From Synechococcus sp. LA31 (GTDB lineage Bacteria > Cyanobacteriota > Cyanobacteriia > PCC-6307 > Cyanobiaceae), in assembly GCF_018502385.1 (NCBI RefSeq), contig NZ_CP075523.1, positions 434,001 through 498,000 of the forward strand: DNA of 64,000 nt. Reading direction: 5' to 3'. Positions within the stretch are counted from its first letter, which is position 1; each line of letters starts with the position of its first letter. Position numbers and translations under genes: made by a program. The notes below the pieces were generated by a model. That model was not told the DNA's origin. It searched no databases and saw only the letters and a program-made list of their open reading frames with translations. This document shows, in pieces, positions 56,584 through 64,000 of the stretch.

Positions 56584-56835
56584 GTGATCGATCGCAGGCA
56601 GCTTTCGATGGTGTTGCCGGTTGAGCTGATCGAGGCGATCAAGCAGCGCGCCCGTGGCCTGGGGCTGAGTATCACGGCCTATGTGTCGGCGCTGGTTCGC
56701 GCCGATCTGGGCCAACCCGCCCCTGCTGATCTGCCGGAACTGGCCGAGCAGCTGCGCCAGCTCCAGGTGCGTGTTGAGCAGCTGGAGCGCCTGGCCGCCA
56801 GCAGCGTTGGCGCAGTGCCTGTAGATCCGATGTAG
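56584..56835 (+). CDS. Small ribbon-helix-helix-like protein with coiled coil
   Basis: 83 residues from GTG 56584. Strand RQLSMVLPVELIEAI leads into helices KQRARGLGLSITAYVSALVRADLG. A C-terminal coiled coil (LAEQLRQLQVRVEQLERLAA) could drive multimerisation. Resembles the RHH-type proteins at 49873, 56847 and 60286. GGGAG precedes the start. Precedes the next RHH gene by 11 bp. Confidence 0.6.
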   Translation: MIDRRQLSMVLPVELIEAIKQRARGLGLSITAYVSALVRADLGQPAPADLPELAEQLRQLQVRVEQLERLAASSVGAVPVDPM

Positions 56836-56846
56836 AAAGGACTCGT

Positions 56847-57035
56847 GTGGCTGTCGCGGCCTTGGTCGACTTGTCGAATCAGCGGGGAAACCGCAATGCA
56901 CGCTTCACTGTGAATCTCACGCTGCACGAGTTGGTCACCTTCAAGGCGGCAGCAGAATCGGAGGGTCGCAGTTTGAGCAATCTCTGTTATCAGCTGATCC
57001 AGGCTTACCTAGAGCAGCGCGATCGCAGCAGCTAA
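56847..57035 (+). CDS. Small ribbon-helix-helix-like protein
   Basis: 62 residues. RHH-like core: NARFTVNLTLHELVTFKAAA, then ESEGRSLSNLCYQLIQAYLEQR. The GRSLSNL turn matches GRSVSNL at 49873 and GRSISNL at 60286. Starts with GTG 11 bp after the previous RHH gene. It lies just upstream of an hli gene. Possibly a DNA-binding regulator of neighbouring stress genes (inference). Confidence 0.65.
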   Translation: MAVAALVDLSNQRGNRNARFTVNLTLHELVTFKAAAESEGRSLSNLCYQLIQAYLEQRDRSS

Positions 57036-57106
57036 GGAGCAATCGTGCGAGGTCAGCGGCGTCGCGGCTTGATCCGGCTTGGTTGGGGTGCCGATGCGCG
57101 CGAACC

Positions 57107-57253
57107 ATGCAGATGCTGCACAACTGGGGATTCACCGAGCAGGCTGAGCGCTGGAACGGCCGGCTGGCGATGCTGGGCTTTGTGATTGGTGTGGCCACGG
57201 AATTACTCACCGGTGATGGTGTGCTCTCCCAGCTGCAGGCCCTCTGGCCCTAA
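57107..57253 (+). CDS. hli: High-light-inducible protein (HLIP)
   Basis: 48 residues: HNWGFTEQAERWNGRLAMLGF, then VIGVATELLTGDGVLSQL. This is the chlorophyll-binding ExxNxR-A-MLGF signature (ERWNGRLAMLGF) of the light-harvesting-like superfamily. Single thylakoid helix; binds chlorophyll and carotenoid and protects photosystem II assembly under light stress. ATG 57107 preferred; TTG 57083 is possible. Sits 71 bp after the RHH gene. Confidence 0.85.
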   Translation: MQMLHNWGFTEQAERWNGRLAMLGFVIGVATELLTGDGVLSQLQALWP

Positions 57254-57348
57254 CCCTGCGCAGAACTGCAGCAGCACAGCTTCAGCCTGGGCATTGCTTG
57301 CTGGGATGGCCTCAGGCTGGTTCTGACCTCCGTGCGTGGAGCCGTGTG

Positions 57349-57570
57349 ATGAATCACACCAACTGGGAGATCGGCGTGTCGGCCGACAGCCTCGATGAGC
57401 TGTTCAGCGGTGAGCAGGCCGGCATGAATCTGTGGTTTCTGGCCGGTTATGTGAAAGGCATTACCGATAGCCATGCCCTGCAGATCGGCGAGCGCCACAT
57501 CGTGTTGGAGCCCGACGGTGAGCAGGGCTGGCGGCTGCGCTGTGCTGCGGGGGAGGAGCAGGCTGGATGA
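57349..57570 (+). CDS. Small hypothetical protein
   Basis: 73 residues from ATG 57349. MNHTNWEIGVSADSLDELFSG, then MNLWFLAGYVKGITDSHALQIG. Acidic, single Cys; no membrane segment strong enough to call. The frame is open upstream to 57298 but those residues look non-coding. Its stop overlaps the next small gene by 4 bp (ATGA), so they form a pair. Confidence 0.55.
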   Translation: MNHTNWEIGVSADSLDELFSGEQAGMNLWFLAGYVKGITDSHALQIGERHIVLEPDGEQGWRLRCAAGEEQAG

Positions 57571-57755
57571 GCGCTTTGCCCACCACCACCGCCTGCTATC
57601 AACTGCGCATTACGGAGCTTCAGGTTCAGATTCAGAGCCTGCTCGAGCAGATGCGTGTTGGCTGTTGCACACCGCTTGAGGTGGAGCGGATTGGTTGCCA
57701 GATCCAGCCGCTCTATGCCGCCATCTGGGCCATGCATGCCGAGACCGACGCTTAA
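57567..57755 (+). CDS. Small helical hypothetical protein
   Basis: 62 residues, mostly helical with a heptad pattern (LRITELQVQIQSLLEQM) and a CC pair plus two further Cys residues. Starts with ATGA overlap on the previous gene, and the P-type ATPase starts only 7 bp after its stop. No family recognised; a small accessory protein of the ATPase is possible but unsupported. Confidence 0.5.
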   Translation: MSALPTTTACYQLRITELQVQIQSLLEQMRVGCCTPLEVERIGCQIQPLYAAIWAMHAETDA

Positions 57756-57761
57756 TCGCCG

Positions 57762-60377
57762 TTGCCTCGCCATCCTCCTTGGCATGCCCAGCCCCTGGCG
57801 GCACTGCCGGCCGGTAGCGCCGCCGGGCTCAGCAGCGAGCAAGCTGCAGAGCGCCTGGCGCGCCTGGGGCCGAACCGCTTACCGCAGGCTGTGGCTCCCT
57901 CGCTGCTGCAGGTGCTGCTGCGCCAGTTCGTCAGCCCTCTGATCGCAGTGTTGCTGCTGGCGGCATTGCTGTCGTTGGCCGTGGGCGACCGCAAGGATGC
58001 CCTGTTCATCGCAGCGGTGCTGCTGCTCAATGCCCTGGTAGGAGGCCTGCAGGAGTGGAGAGCGGAGCGCCGCAGCCATGCCCTCCGCCAGCTGCTCAAG
58101 GTGCAGGCGCTGGTGTTGCGTGATGGCGAGGCGGCGCTGCGCGATGCCGAAACCCTTGTGGTGGGTGATGCGGTGTGGCTGGAGAGCGGCCAAGTGGTGC
58201 CGGCGGATCTGCGCCTGCTGCGCAGCCACAACCTCGAACTCGATGAATCGCTGCTCAGCGGTGAATCGTTGCCGGTCGCCAAGCAGGCCGATGCCGCGCT
58301 CCTGCCTGAGACCCCTTTGGCGGAGCGAAGCACCATGGCCCATGCCGGATCTTCGGTGGCCCGCGGCCGTGGGCTGGGGCTGGTGGTAGCAACCGGCCAG
58401 GCCACGCAGGTGGGCCGGCTGGCCATCGATCTGCAAACAATCCCGCCCGGGCGGCCGCCGCTGTTGCAGCGCATGGATCGCTTCAGCCGCAGCATCGGCC
58501 TGGTGGTGGCCGCCGCTGCGTTTCTGGTGGGTTGGTTGGCCATGGTGCGCGGTGGGCTGGATCGTCTCGACGCCCTTCTCTTTGCGGTGGCGCTGGCGGT
58601 GTCGGCGATTCCAGAGGGCTTGCCGGTGGCCCTCACGGTGGCGCTGGCGGTGGCCAGCCATCGCATGGCCCAGCGCCAGGTGATCGTGCGCCGGCTACCA
58701 GCGGTGGAAGGCCTCGGCAGCTGCACCCTGATCGCCAGCGACAAAACAGGCACGCTCACCTGCAATGAGCTCTCGGTGCGGCGGGTGCTGCTGCCAGATG
58801 GGCGGGAGCTTGGATTGGGGGATGAGCCGCCGGCGGCGCCACAGCTGGCTCTGCTGCAGCGAATGGCACGGGTGGCGGTGCTCTGCAATGAAGCGGATCT
58901 GCATCACCGCGATGGTCGCTGGCAGGGGCGCGGTGATCCCACCGATGTGGCGCTGCTGCAGTTCGCTCTGAAGCTTGGTTGGAGCCGGGAGCAGGCACTG
59001 TTGGCCGAACCGCAGTGTGATGGGGTTCCGTTTGAACCGGAACACCGCTTTGCCGCCAGCTTCCATGCCCGGGCTGATGGCCAGCTCAGCGTGCTTGTGA
59101 AGGGAGCCCCTGAGCGGGTGCTGCCGATGTGCGGTCTGGAGGCAACCGGCGCGGCGCCACTGGCCGGTGCCGGGCTGCGGGTGCTGGCCCTGGCAGAGGG
59201 TGTTTGCCCTGAACCTTTGGCTGAGCCCTCCGGTCTGCGGTTTCTGGGCCTGGTGGGCCTGCAGGATCCTCTGCGGCCGGGGGTTTGCCAGGCGATCGAG
59301 CGCTGCCATCAGGCCGGCATCCGCGTGTGGATGATCACCGGCGACCACCCCACCACAGCCGCCGCCATCGGCCGCGAGCTGGGCCTGCTGCAGAGCGCCG
59401 ATGCCGTAGTGGAGGGCCATGAACTCGACCAGGCCAGTGAGCGGCAGCTCCAGCGCCTAGTGGCTAGCCGCTGTGTGTTCGCCCGGATGGCGCCGCATCA
59501 GAAGTTGCAGCTGGTGCAGGCGGCGCAGCGGGCTGGCCACTTTGTGGCTGTGACGGGCGATGGCGTGAATGATGCGCCCGCTCTCCGGGCGGCCCAGATC
59601 GGCATCGCGATGGGTCGCAGCGGCACCGATGTGGCGCGTGAGGCTGCCGATCTGGTGCTGGCCGACGATGGCTTTCCCTCGATCGTGGCCGGCATTGAGG
59701 AGGGTCGGATTGCTTACGCCAATGTGCGCAAGGTGATTGCCTTGCTGGTGTCGTCGGGGGCGGCAGAGATCGTTTTGATCGCCCTGGCTGTGGCCTGGGG
59801 CTTGCCATTGCCGCTGCTGCCGGTGCAGCTGCTGTGGCTGAATCTGGTGACCAACGGCATTCAAGATGTGGCCCTGGCGTTTGAACCGGCCGAGGGCGAT
59901 GTGCTGGGCCAGCGGCCGAGACCGCCTGCCGAGCCGGTGTTTGAGGCACTGATGCGCCAGCGCACCCTGCTCGCCGCGGTGGTGATGGGTGTGGTCGGCT
60001 TTGGTCTCTACGAGCAGTTGCTGGCCAGGGGCTGGCCGCTCGAGCTGGCCCGCAACGCGCTGCTGCTGCAGATGGTGCTGTTTGAAAACATGCAGATCGG
60101 CAACTGCCGCTTGGAGCACTGCTCGGTGTTGGCCAGTTCGCCGTTGCGCTCCCCTTTGTTGTTGGCGGGCACCGCGGCGGCCTTTGCGTTGCATGTGGTC
60201 ATGATGCATTGGCCACTGGGGCAGAGCCTGCTGGGCACGGCACCGCTACCGCCCCAGCAGTGGCTCGTGGAGCTGGGCTTGAGCCTCAGTGTGCTGCTGG
60301 CGGTCGAGATCCAGAAAGCGCTCCGCCGCCACCACGCTCCAGCGAGCTTTCCAGCAGGTAGGCGGCCAGGTTGCTGA
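57762..60377 (+). CDS. P-type cation-transporting ATPase (P2-type, third copy)
   Basis: 871 residues starting with TTG, since an in-frame TAA lies six bases upstream. Core motifs: LLSGESLPV, VSAIPEGLPVALTV (TM4), [11 protein letters not shown] (phospho-Asp about residue 327), MITGDHPTTAAAI, VTGDGVNDAPAL. TM6 reads NLVTNGIQDVALAFEP, so the SERCA-site Asp of NLVTDG is Asn; ion preference probably differs from Ca2+ (inference). Shorter N-domain than usual. The last 92 bp overlap a convergent RHH gene. Confidence 0.88.
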   Translation: MPRHPPWHAQPLAALPAGSAAGLSSEQAAERLARLGPNRLPQAVAPSLLQVLLRQFVSPLIAVLLLAALLSLAVGDRKDALFIAAVLLLNALVGGLQEWRAERRSHALRQLLKVQALVLRDGEAALRDAETLVVGDAVWLESGQVVPADLRLLRSHNLELDESLLSGESLPVAKQADAALLPETPLAERSTMAHAGSSVARGRGLGLVVATGQATQVGRLAIDLQTIPPGRPPLLQRMDRFSRSIGLVVAAAAFLVGWLAMVRGGLDRLDALLFAVALAVSAIPEGLPVALTVALAVASHRMAQRQVIVRRLPAVEGLGSCTLIASDKTGTLTCNELSVRRVLLPDGRELGLGDEPPAAPQLALLQRMARVAVLCNEADLHHRDGRWQGRGDPTDVALLQFALKLGWSREQALLAEPQCDGVPFEPEHRFAASFHARADGQLSVLVKGAPERVLPMCGLEATGAAPLAGAGLRVLALAEGVCPEPLAEPSGLRFLGLVGLQDPLRPGVCQAIERCHQAGIRVWMITGDHPTTAAAIGRELGLLQSADAVVEGHELDQASERQLQRLVASRCVFARMAPHQKLQLVQAAQRAGHFVAVTGDGVNDAPALRAAQIGIAMGRSGTDVAREAADLVLADDGFPSIVAGIEEGRIAYANVRKVIALLVSSGAAEIVLIALAVAWGLPLPLLPVQLLWLNLVTNGIQDVALAFEPAEGDVLGQRPRPPAEPVFEALMRQRTLLAAVVMGVVGFGLYEQLLARGWPLELARNALLLQMVLFENMQIGNCRLEHCSVLASSPLRSPLLLAGTAAAFALHVVMMHWPLGQSLLGTAPLPPQQWLVELGLSLSVLLAVEIQKALRRHHAPASFPAGRRPGC

Positions 60378-60480
60378 TCGAGCGGCCCTCGCAGCTGCTG
60401 CGCAGCACCAGGGCTTCCATGGTGGATTGAGCCACGGTGATGGTGAGGCGGTGGCTGGAGCGGAAGGCGCTGGGGCCCAT
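60286..60480 (-). CDS. Small ribbon-helix-helix-like protein
   Basis: 64 residues. HRLTITVAQSTMEALVLRSSC then EGRSISNLAAYLLESSLERG, the same strand-helix-helix pattern as the proteins at 49873 and 56847. The C-terminal tail is Gly/Pro-rich and overlaps the ATPase gene end by 92 bp. Start ATG 60480. Possible DNA-binding protein; target unknown. Confidence 0.6.
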   Translation of the reverse strand: MGPSAFRSSHRLTITVAQSTMEALVLRSSCEGRSISNLAAYLLESSLERGGGGALSGSRPPAAH

Positions 60481-60679
60481 CGGAAGGTCCGTAAGGATTG
60501 CTTAAGGATTCACTGTTTGTGGCTCTGTTGTCTAGTTCCTGTTTCTGGGACTCCTGATTAGGGGTGGCTAGTGGTAGCTGGATGTGGGTCTATGGCTTTT
60601 ATGCAGATCCTGAATAAGCGCCCGATGAATGGTTCGTGTTTTCAAGATGTGTTGGTAATCTGATCTCTTCATTGCACAG

Positions 60680-61330
60680 TTGGCGGTGTTTGGCTCCGGC
60701 GTCGTGGTTCTTGACGACCACCGCATGGTGGCCCAGGCAATCGCGGGGGTTTTGTCAGAAGTAGGCGGCTTTCATGTGCTGGCGGTGTGCACCACGGCGT
60801 CGGAAGCCTGTGAGGTGATTCGGCGCTCGCCACCACAGCTTCTGGTGTTGGATGTGAACTTGGGTGGCGACAGTTATCGCCTTGCAGCTGATCTGCTGCA
60901 TCAACGCAACCCTGGCTCACAGCTGTTGTTCGTTACGGCTCTGGCGGAGACCTTCACTCCGCCTGCTGATCTGGCTGCAATCACCGTGGCTGTGGTGGAT
61001 AAGGCTCAAGCCTGGGATCAGCTGTTGGCAGTGCTGCATCGCTGGGGGGATCAGAGAAGGCAGGCATGGGCCGCACCGCTGAGGCCCTGTGATCAGCAGT
61101 TGCTAGCGATCAAGCGGCTCAAGCCGCGGGAGCAGCGCTTGCTGCGGGAGTTGGGCTGCGGCCTGTTGAACAAAGAAATCGCCCAACGGCTTGATCTCAG
61201 TGTTGCCACGGTGGAGACCTACCGCAAACAGGTGGCCGGCAAGCTCGGCATCAGCGGCGCTGAGCTGGTGCGGCTGGCCACCCTGTATCGAGCCACGGCC
61301 TGGGCGTTTACGGAGCCGCAGGAAAACTGA
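60680..61330 (+). CDS. NarL/LuxR-type response regulator
   Basis: 216 residues. REC domain residues 1-120 with all phosphorylation-site residues: Asp12-Asp13 (VVVLDDHRM), Asp58 (LLVLDVNLGG), Thr86 and Lys108. The C-terminal HTH (KPREQRLLRELGCGLLNKEIA then DLSVATVETYRKQVAGKL) is GerE/LuxR-type. TTG 60680 or GTG 60686 starts it. The last 23 bp overlap the convergent kinase gene, its likely partner. Confidence 0.88.
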   Translation: MAVFGSGVVVLDDHRMVAQAIAGVLSEVGGFHVLAVCTTASEACEVIRRSPPQLLVLDVNLGGDSYRLAADLLHQRNPGSQLLFVTALAETFTPPADLAAITVAVVDKAQAWDQLLAVLHRWGDQRRQAWAAPLRPCDQQLLAIKRLKPREQRLLRELGCGLLNKEIAQRLDLSVATVETYRKQVAGKLGISGAELVRLATLYRATAWAFTEPQEN

Positions 61331-62366
61331 GGCTCACCTCAGCGCCCCCTAGATCGGTTGATGTCCCCAGCTGCAGTTCGCCGCCATGGCCTCGAGCAAT
61401 GCTGCGCACCATCAGCACGCCTAATCCCATACCTCCGGACTTGTGGCTGTTCAGCGTCAGAGCCTCTGGATCGTTGCTCGGTAATCCCGCACCGCTATCG
61501 GCGATGTGGAGCACGATCCGCCCGTGCGCCTGGCTGAGTGCCACGCGCAGCAGCCGTTGGGCCGGTGCTACTTCCAGCAGGCTGTGCTCAGCATTGCGCA
61601 AGAGGTTGTTGATGGCGATCGCGAGCTGTTGGGAATCACCCATGACGAAGGCTGATTGATGCAGTCCATCGAGCTGGAGCTGGATCCCGGCATCTAGGGC
61701 TGTTCGCTGTAGCGGCAGCAGGCATCGCCGTAGGAGATCACTGAGATCCATGCGCTGCACGGCGGCCTCATTTCTCAGCAGCCGGCGGATCGCTGCCGTG
61801 AGCTCATGGATGTGTTCACCGCTTTGCTTGAGCTGCTCAAGCGGCTTGAGCGCTTCGCTGGGAATCTGATCCACTTGCTCCAGCCGGTAGTGCACCAGCC
61901 TTGTTTGCAGTAATAGCTGGCTGAGGGGCTGCCCTAGCTCATGGGCCAAGGCCGAAGCCTGCAGGCTGCTGTGTAGTTTCCGTTCGAGATCGCCTTGTTG
62001 ACGAAGCAACTGAAGCTGCTGTGTCTTGCTGTGCAGCCGTAGCTGAGCGAGCCACACCAAGGCGAGCATGAGCGGTATGGGGCCCAACAGCGAGAGGATG
62101 AAACGCGGTGTCCATGCATCACTGCCGATTCGCGTGATGATCCAGCTCGCGAAGAACACCAGGCATACGCCTAGTTCCTCGAGTGGTGAGAGCAGAAAAG
62201 GCCCAATCATCGCGGGTAGAAAACACAACGGCGGTCCAGCGTTGTGGGGGAGTTGTCCGATGTTGAGATCTACGCTTGTGAGCAGCACTGTTGTCAGAGC
62301 GAGAACGGCGGCCATGGGCCTGTTGTGCCGCGGGCTCTGCTGCATCCAGCCTGTCCAAGCCTTCAT
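61308..62366 (-). CDS. Membrane sensor histidine kinase
   Basis: 352 residues. Five or so N-terminal membrane helices (residues 17-110) act as a sensor. The H-box (ALAHELGQPLSQLL, His142) is followed by the ATPase domain: N-box AIAINNLLRNAEHSLL, G1 IADSGAGLP and G2 GMGLGVLMVRSIARG. HELGQPL replaces the usual HELRxPL, a variant seen in C4-dicarboxylate and quorum-type kinases. Converges on the response-regulator gene; likely cognate pair. Confidence 0.9.
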   Translation of the reverse strand: MKAWTGWMQQSPRHNRPMAAVLALTTVLLTSVDLNIGQLPHNAGPPLCFLPAMIGPFLLSPLEELGVCLVFFASWIITRIGSDAWTPRFILSLLGPIPLMLALVWLAQLRLHSKTQQLQLLRQQGDLERKLHSSLQASALAHELGQPLSQLLLQTRLVHYRLEQVDQIPSEALKPLEQLKQSGEHIHELTAAIRRLLRNEAAVQRMDLSDLLRRCLLPLQRTALDAGIQLQLDGLHQSAFVMGDSQQLAIAINNLLRNAEHSLLEVAPAQRLLRVALSQAHGRIVLHIADSGAGLPSNDPEALTLNSHKSGGMGLGVLMVRSIARGHGGELQLGTSTDLGGAEVSLSFPAAP

Positions 62367-62514
62367 TTGTTGAGGCTCTCTACAGCCACTATCAGGCTTG
62401 CTTGGCTGGGCTGTCTCTCAGGGGTTGCAGGTGTGCACCGTTTGTGATGTCGCCACCGCTGGTTGCTTCCAGGCTGCGCAGGCTTGAGATCGATCCAGGT
62501 GTGGTGTTTAACGG

Positions 62515-64000
62515 ATGGCCCCCTTCTGGAGCCGAGAGCGTCTGCAGGGGCTCATCCGAGAGGGGTTGGGGGGACTGCCGTTGATCGTGGTCTCCAACCG
62601 GGAGCCCTGGATGCATCAACGCGATGGCCACGGCCTGATTCAGGCGGAGCGCCCCGCCAGTGGTCTCGTAACAGCCCTCGAACCCTTTGCCGAAGCCAGT
62701 GGCGGCACCTGGATCGCCCATGGCAGTGGTGATGCCGATCGCTGCAGCGTGGATGCCCGCGATGCTGTGGCAGTGCCGCCGGGCAGGCCCTGCTATCGCC
62801 TGCGGCGGGTGTGGCTGAGTGATGCTGAGCAGGAGGGCTACTACACCCATCTCGCCAACCGTGCACTCTGGCCCCTATGCCATGTGGCCTTTGTGCCACC
62901 TCGCTATGAGGCGGCCCACTGGCACACCTACCGCCAGGTGAATGCCCGCTTCGCAGAGGCGGTTCTGCAGGAGGCGGCCGGCGAGGCGGCCCTGGTGTTT
63001 CTGCAGGATTACCACTTGGCGCTGGTGCCACGGCTGCTGCGCCAGGCCAATCCCCATCTGCTGCTGGTTCAGTTCTGGCATGTGCCCTGGCCCAACCGCG
63101 AGCTGCTGCGCACCTTCCCGCAGGCCGATGCCCTGATCGAGGGGCTTTTGGGCAACGATCTGATCGGCTTTCAGATCCCAGCCCACGCCAGCAATTTTCT
63201 CGATGCCGCCGATCGCCTCGTGGAGGCTCGGGTGGATCCCGATGGCGATCTGGTGCATCAAAACGGCCATCGCACCCAGGTGGGTGCCTATCCCATCAGC
63301 ATCGACTACCAGCAATGGAATGAGTCGGCCGCATCATCAGCTGTGGCTGAGGCTATGCAGTACTGGCAGCAGCAGATCGGTGTGCATGATCCAGCTCTGC
63401 TCGGTGTGGGCATGGAGCGGCTTGATTACACCAAGGGTTTGCCACAGCGGCTGCTGGCGGTGGAGCGGCTGCTGGAGGATCACCCCGAATGGCATGGCCG
63501 TTTTTGTTTCGTGCAGTTGCTGGCCATCTCCCGCACGCAGATCACTGAATACCGCCAGCTACGCAGCGAGCTCGAGCAGATCACCGCCCGCGTGAATGCG
63601 CGCTGGGCCTCGGGGGGTTGGCAGCCGCTCCAGCTGCGCATCGAGCAACGGGATGTGCAGGAGCGACTGGCGTTGCAGCGGCTCGCTCGTTTCTGTGTGG
63701 TGAGCTCCCTGCACGACGGCATGAACCTGGTGGCCAAGGAATTCGTGGCCTCCCGCTGCGATGGTGATGGGGTGCTGATCCTGAGCCGCTTTGCTGGCTG
63801 TGCCCTCGAGCTTGGAGGTGCCCTGCAGGTGCATCCCTACTGCGTGGAGCAGATCGCTGTAGCCATGGCGCAGGCCCTGGGCCTTGAGCCTGCCGATCGG
63901 CGCCTGCGTATGGCGCAGATGCGCCGCCAGGTGTCCGACTACAACGTGTATCGCTGGGGCGCCTCGATCTTGGCCGACAGCCTGCGGCTGCGGGATCAGA
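62515..64000 (+). CDS. GT20 trehalose-6-phosphate synthase-like glycosyltransferase (3'-truncated)
   Basis: 495 residues visible; the gene runs beyond the window. Retaining glycosyltransferase of the OtsA fold: LIVVSNREPWMH, GGTWIAHGSGDADR, FLQDYHLALVPRLLR, FWHVPWPNREL, LLGNDLIGFQIPAHA, GMERLDYTKGLPQRLLA and SLHDGMNLVAKEFVASR. Makes a phosphorylated disaccharide or glucosylglycerol-phosphate; both use this fold, so the acceptor is open. In-frame TAA lies three bases before the codon preceding ATG 62515, fixing the start. Confidence 0.88.
   Translation, partial: MAPFWSRERLQGLIREGLGGLPLIVVSNREPWMHQRDGHGLIQAERPASGLVTALEPFAEASGGTWIAHGSGDADRCSVDARDAVAVPPGRPCYRLRRVWLSDAEQEGYYTHLANRALWPLCHVAFVPPRYEAAHWHTYRQVNARFAEAVLQEAAGEAALVFLQDYHLALVPRLLRQANPHLLLVQFWHVPWPNRELLRTFPQADALIEGLLGNDLIGFQIPAHASNFLDAADRLVEARVDPDGDLVHQNGHRTQVGAYPISIDYQQWNESAASSAVAEAMQYWQQQIGVHDPALLGVGMERLDYTKGLPQRLLAVERLLEDHPEWHGRFCFVQLLAISRTQITEYRQLRSELEQITARVNARWASGGWQPLQLRIEQRDVQERLALQRLARFCVVSSLHDGMNLVAKEFVASRCDGDGVLILSRFAGCALELGGALQVHPYCVEQIAVAMAQALGLEPADRRLRMAQMRRQVSDYNVYRWGASILADSLRLRDQ

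Noticed and set aside
55705-56901. Upstream extension of the CapA frame to 56901
   Set aside because: The extra 399 codons show no CapA similarity, run antisense to the PEBP gene and pass a plausible GTG start at 55704.

Overview
The window comes from a GC-rich unicellular picocyanobacterium, most like Cyanobium or another alpha-cyanobacterial Synechococcus relative. It carries psbA, psaM, a high-light-inducible (hli) gene, chlN/chlB/chlL, light-dependent por, the cyanobacterial alkane pair (acyl-ACP reductase and aldehyde-deformylating oxygenase), two cyAbrB regulators, a Tab2 homologue and several small families I associate with picocyanobacteria. No rRNA, tRNA, CRISPR array, insertion sequence or prophage gene was recognised.

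Layout. 0-13.9 kb is dominated by membrane transport: DUF389 protein (cut by the window start), CaCA exchanger, Amt ammonium transporter, P2A ATPase, an Rrf2 regulator divergent from an SLC13/RCK carrier, a CNNM/CBS protein and a KtrB-KtrA potassium uptake pair. 14.0-21.5 kb is a chlorophyll and photosystem I block: chlN-chlB, a decayed amidohydrolase gene, chlL, three small unknown genes, por, a coiled-coil membrane protein and the 33-residue psaM. 21.7-26.1 kb is mixed housekeeping (TauE/SafE exporter, lipoate-ligase-like protein, site-2 protease, trpF). 26.2-30.6 kb is one minus-strand run reading ado-aar-accA-SDR-folE. 30.7-41.7 kb holds a creatininase-family enzyme, an S1-domain protein overlapping a Tab2 homologue, a laccase-domain protein, a photolyase/cryptochrome-like flavoprotein, cyAbrB, a flavoprotein dehydrogenase, an MBL-fold protein, a membrane desaturase and ChrA.

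42.0-62.4 kb looks like an accessory stress region. It has a divergent psbA facing a tspO gene, then a phosphoribosyltransferase/P2C-like ATPase/DUF3175 unit, cyclopropane-fatty-acid synthase, an alternative sigma factor, an alpha/beta hydrolase, a second cyAbrB, a GAF-GGDEF protein with a degenerate active site, Hsp20, a STAS/SEC14 protein, CapA, PEBP, four small ribbon-helix-helix-like proteins, an hli gene, a third P-type ATPase and a two-component pair. A GT20 trehalose-phosphate-synthase-like gene runs off the right edge.

The points most worth attention are: the D1 protein, which keeps all Mn-cluster ligands but has an altered QB pocket and pheophytin environment; the amidohydrolase pseudogene inside the chl cluster; a perfect 7-bp-arm palindrome over the likely chlL -10 box; the P2C (Na,K-ATPase-type) pump; the small RHH family; and the overlooked small genes psaM, hli and a 38-residue membrane peptide upstream of capA.
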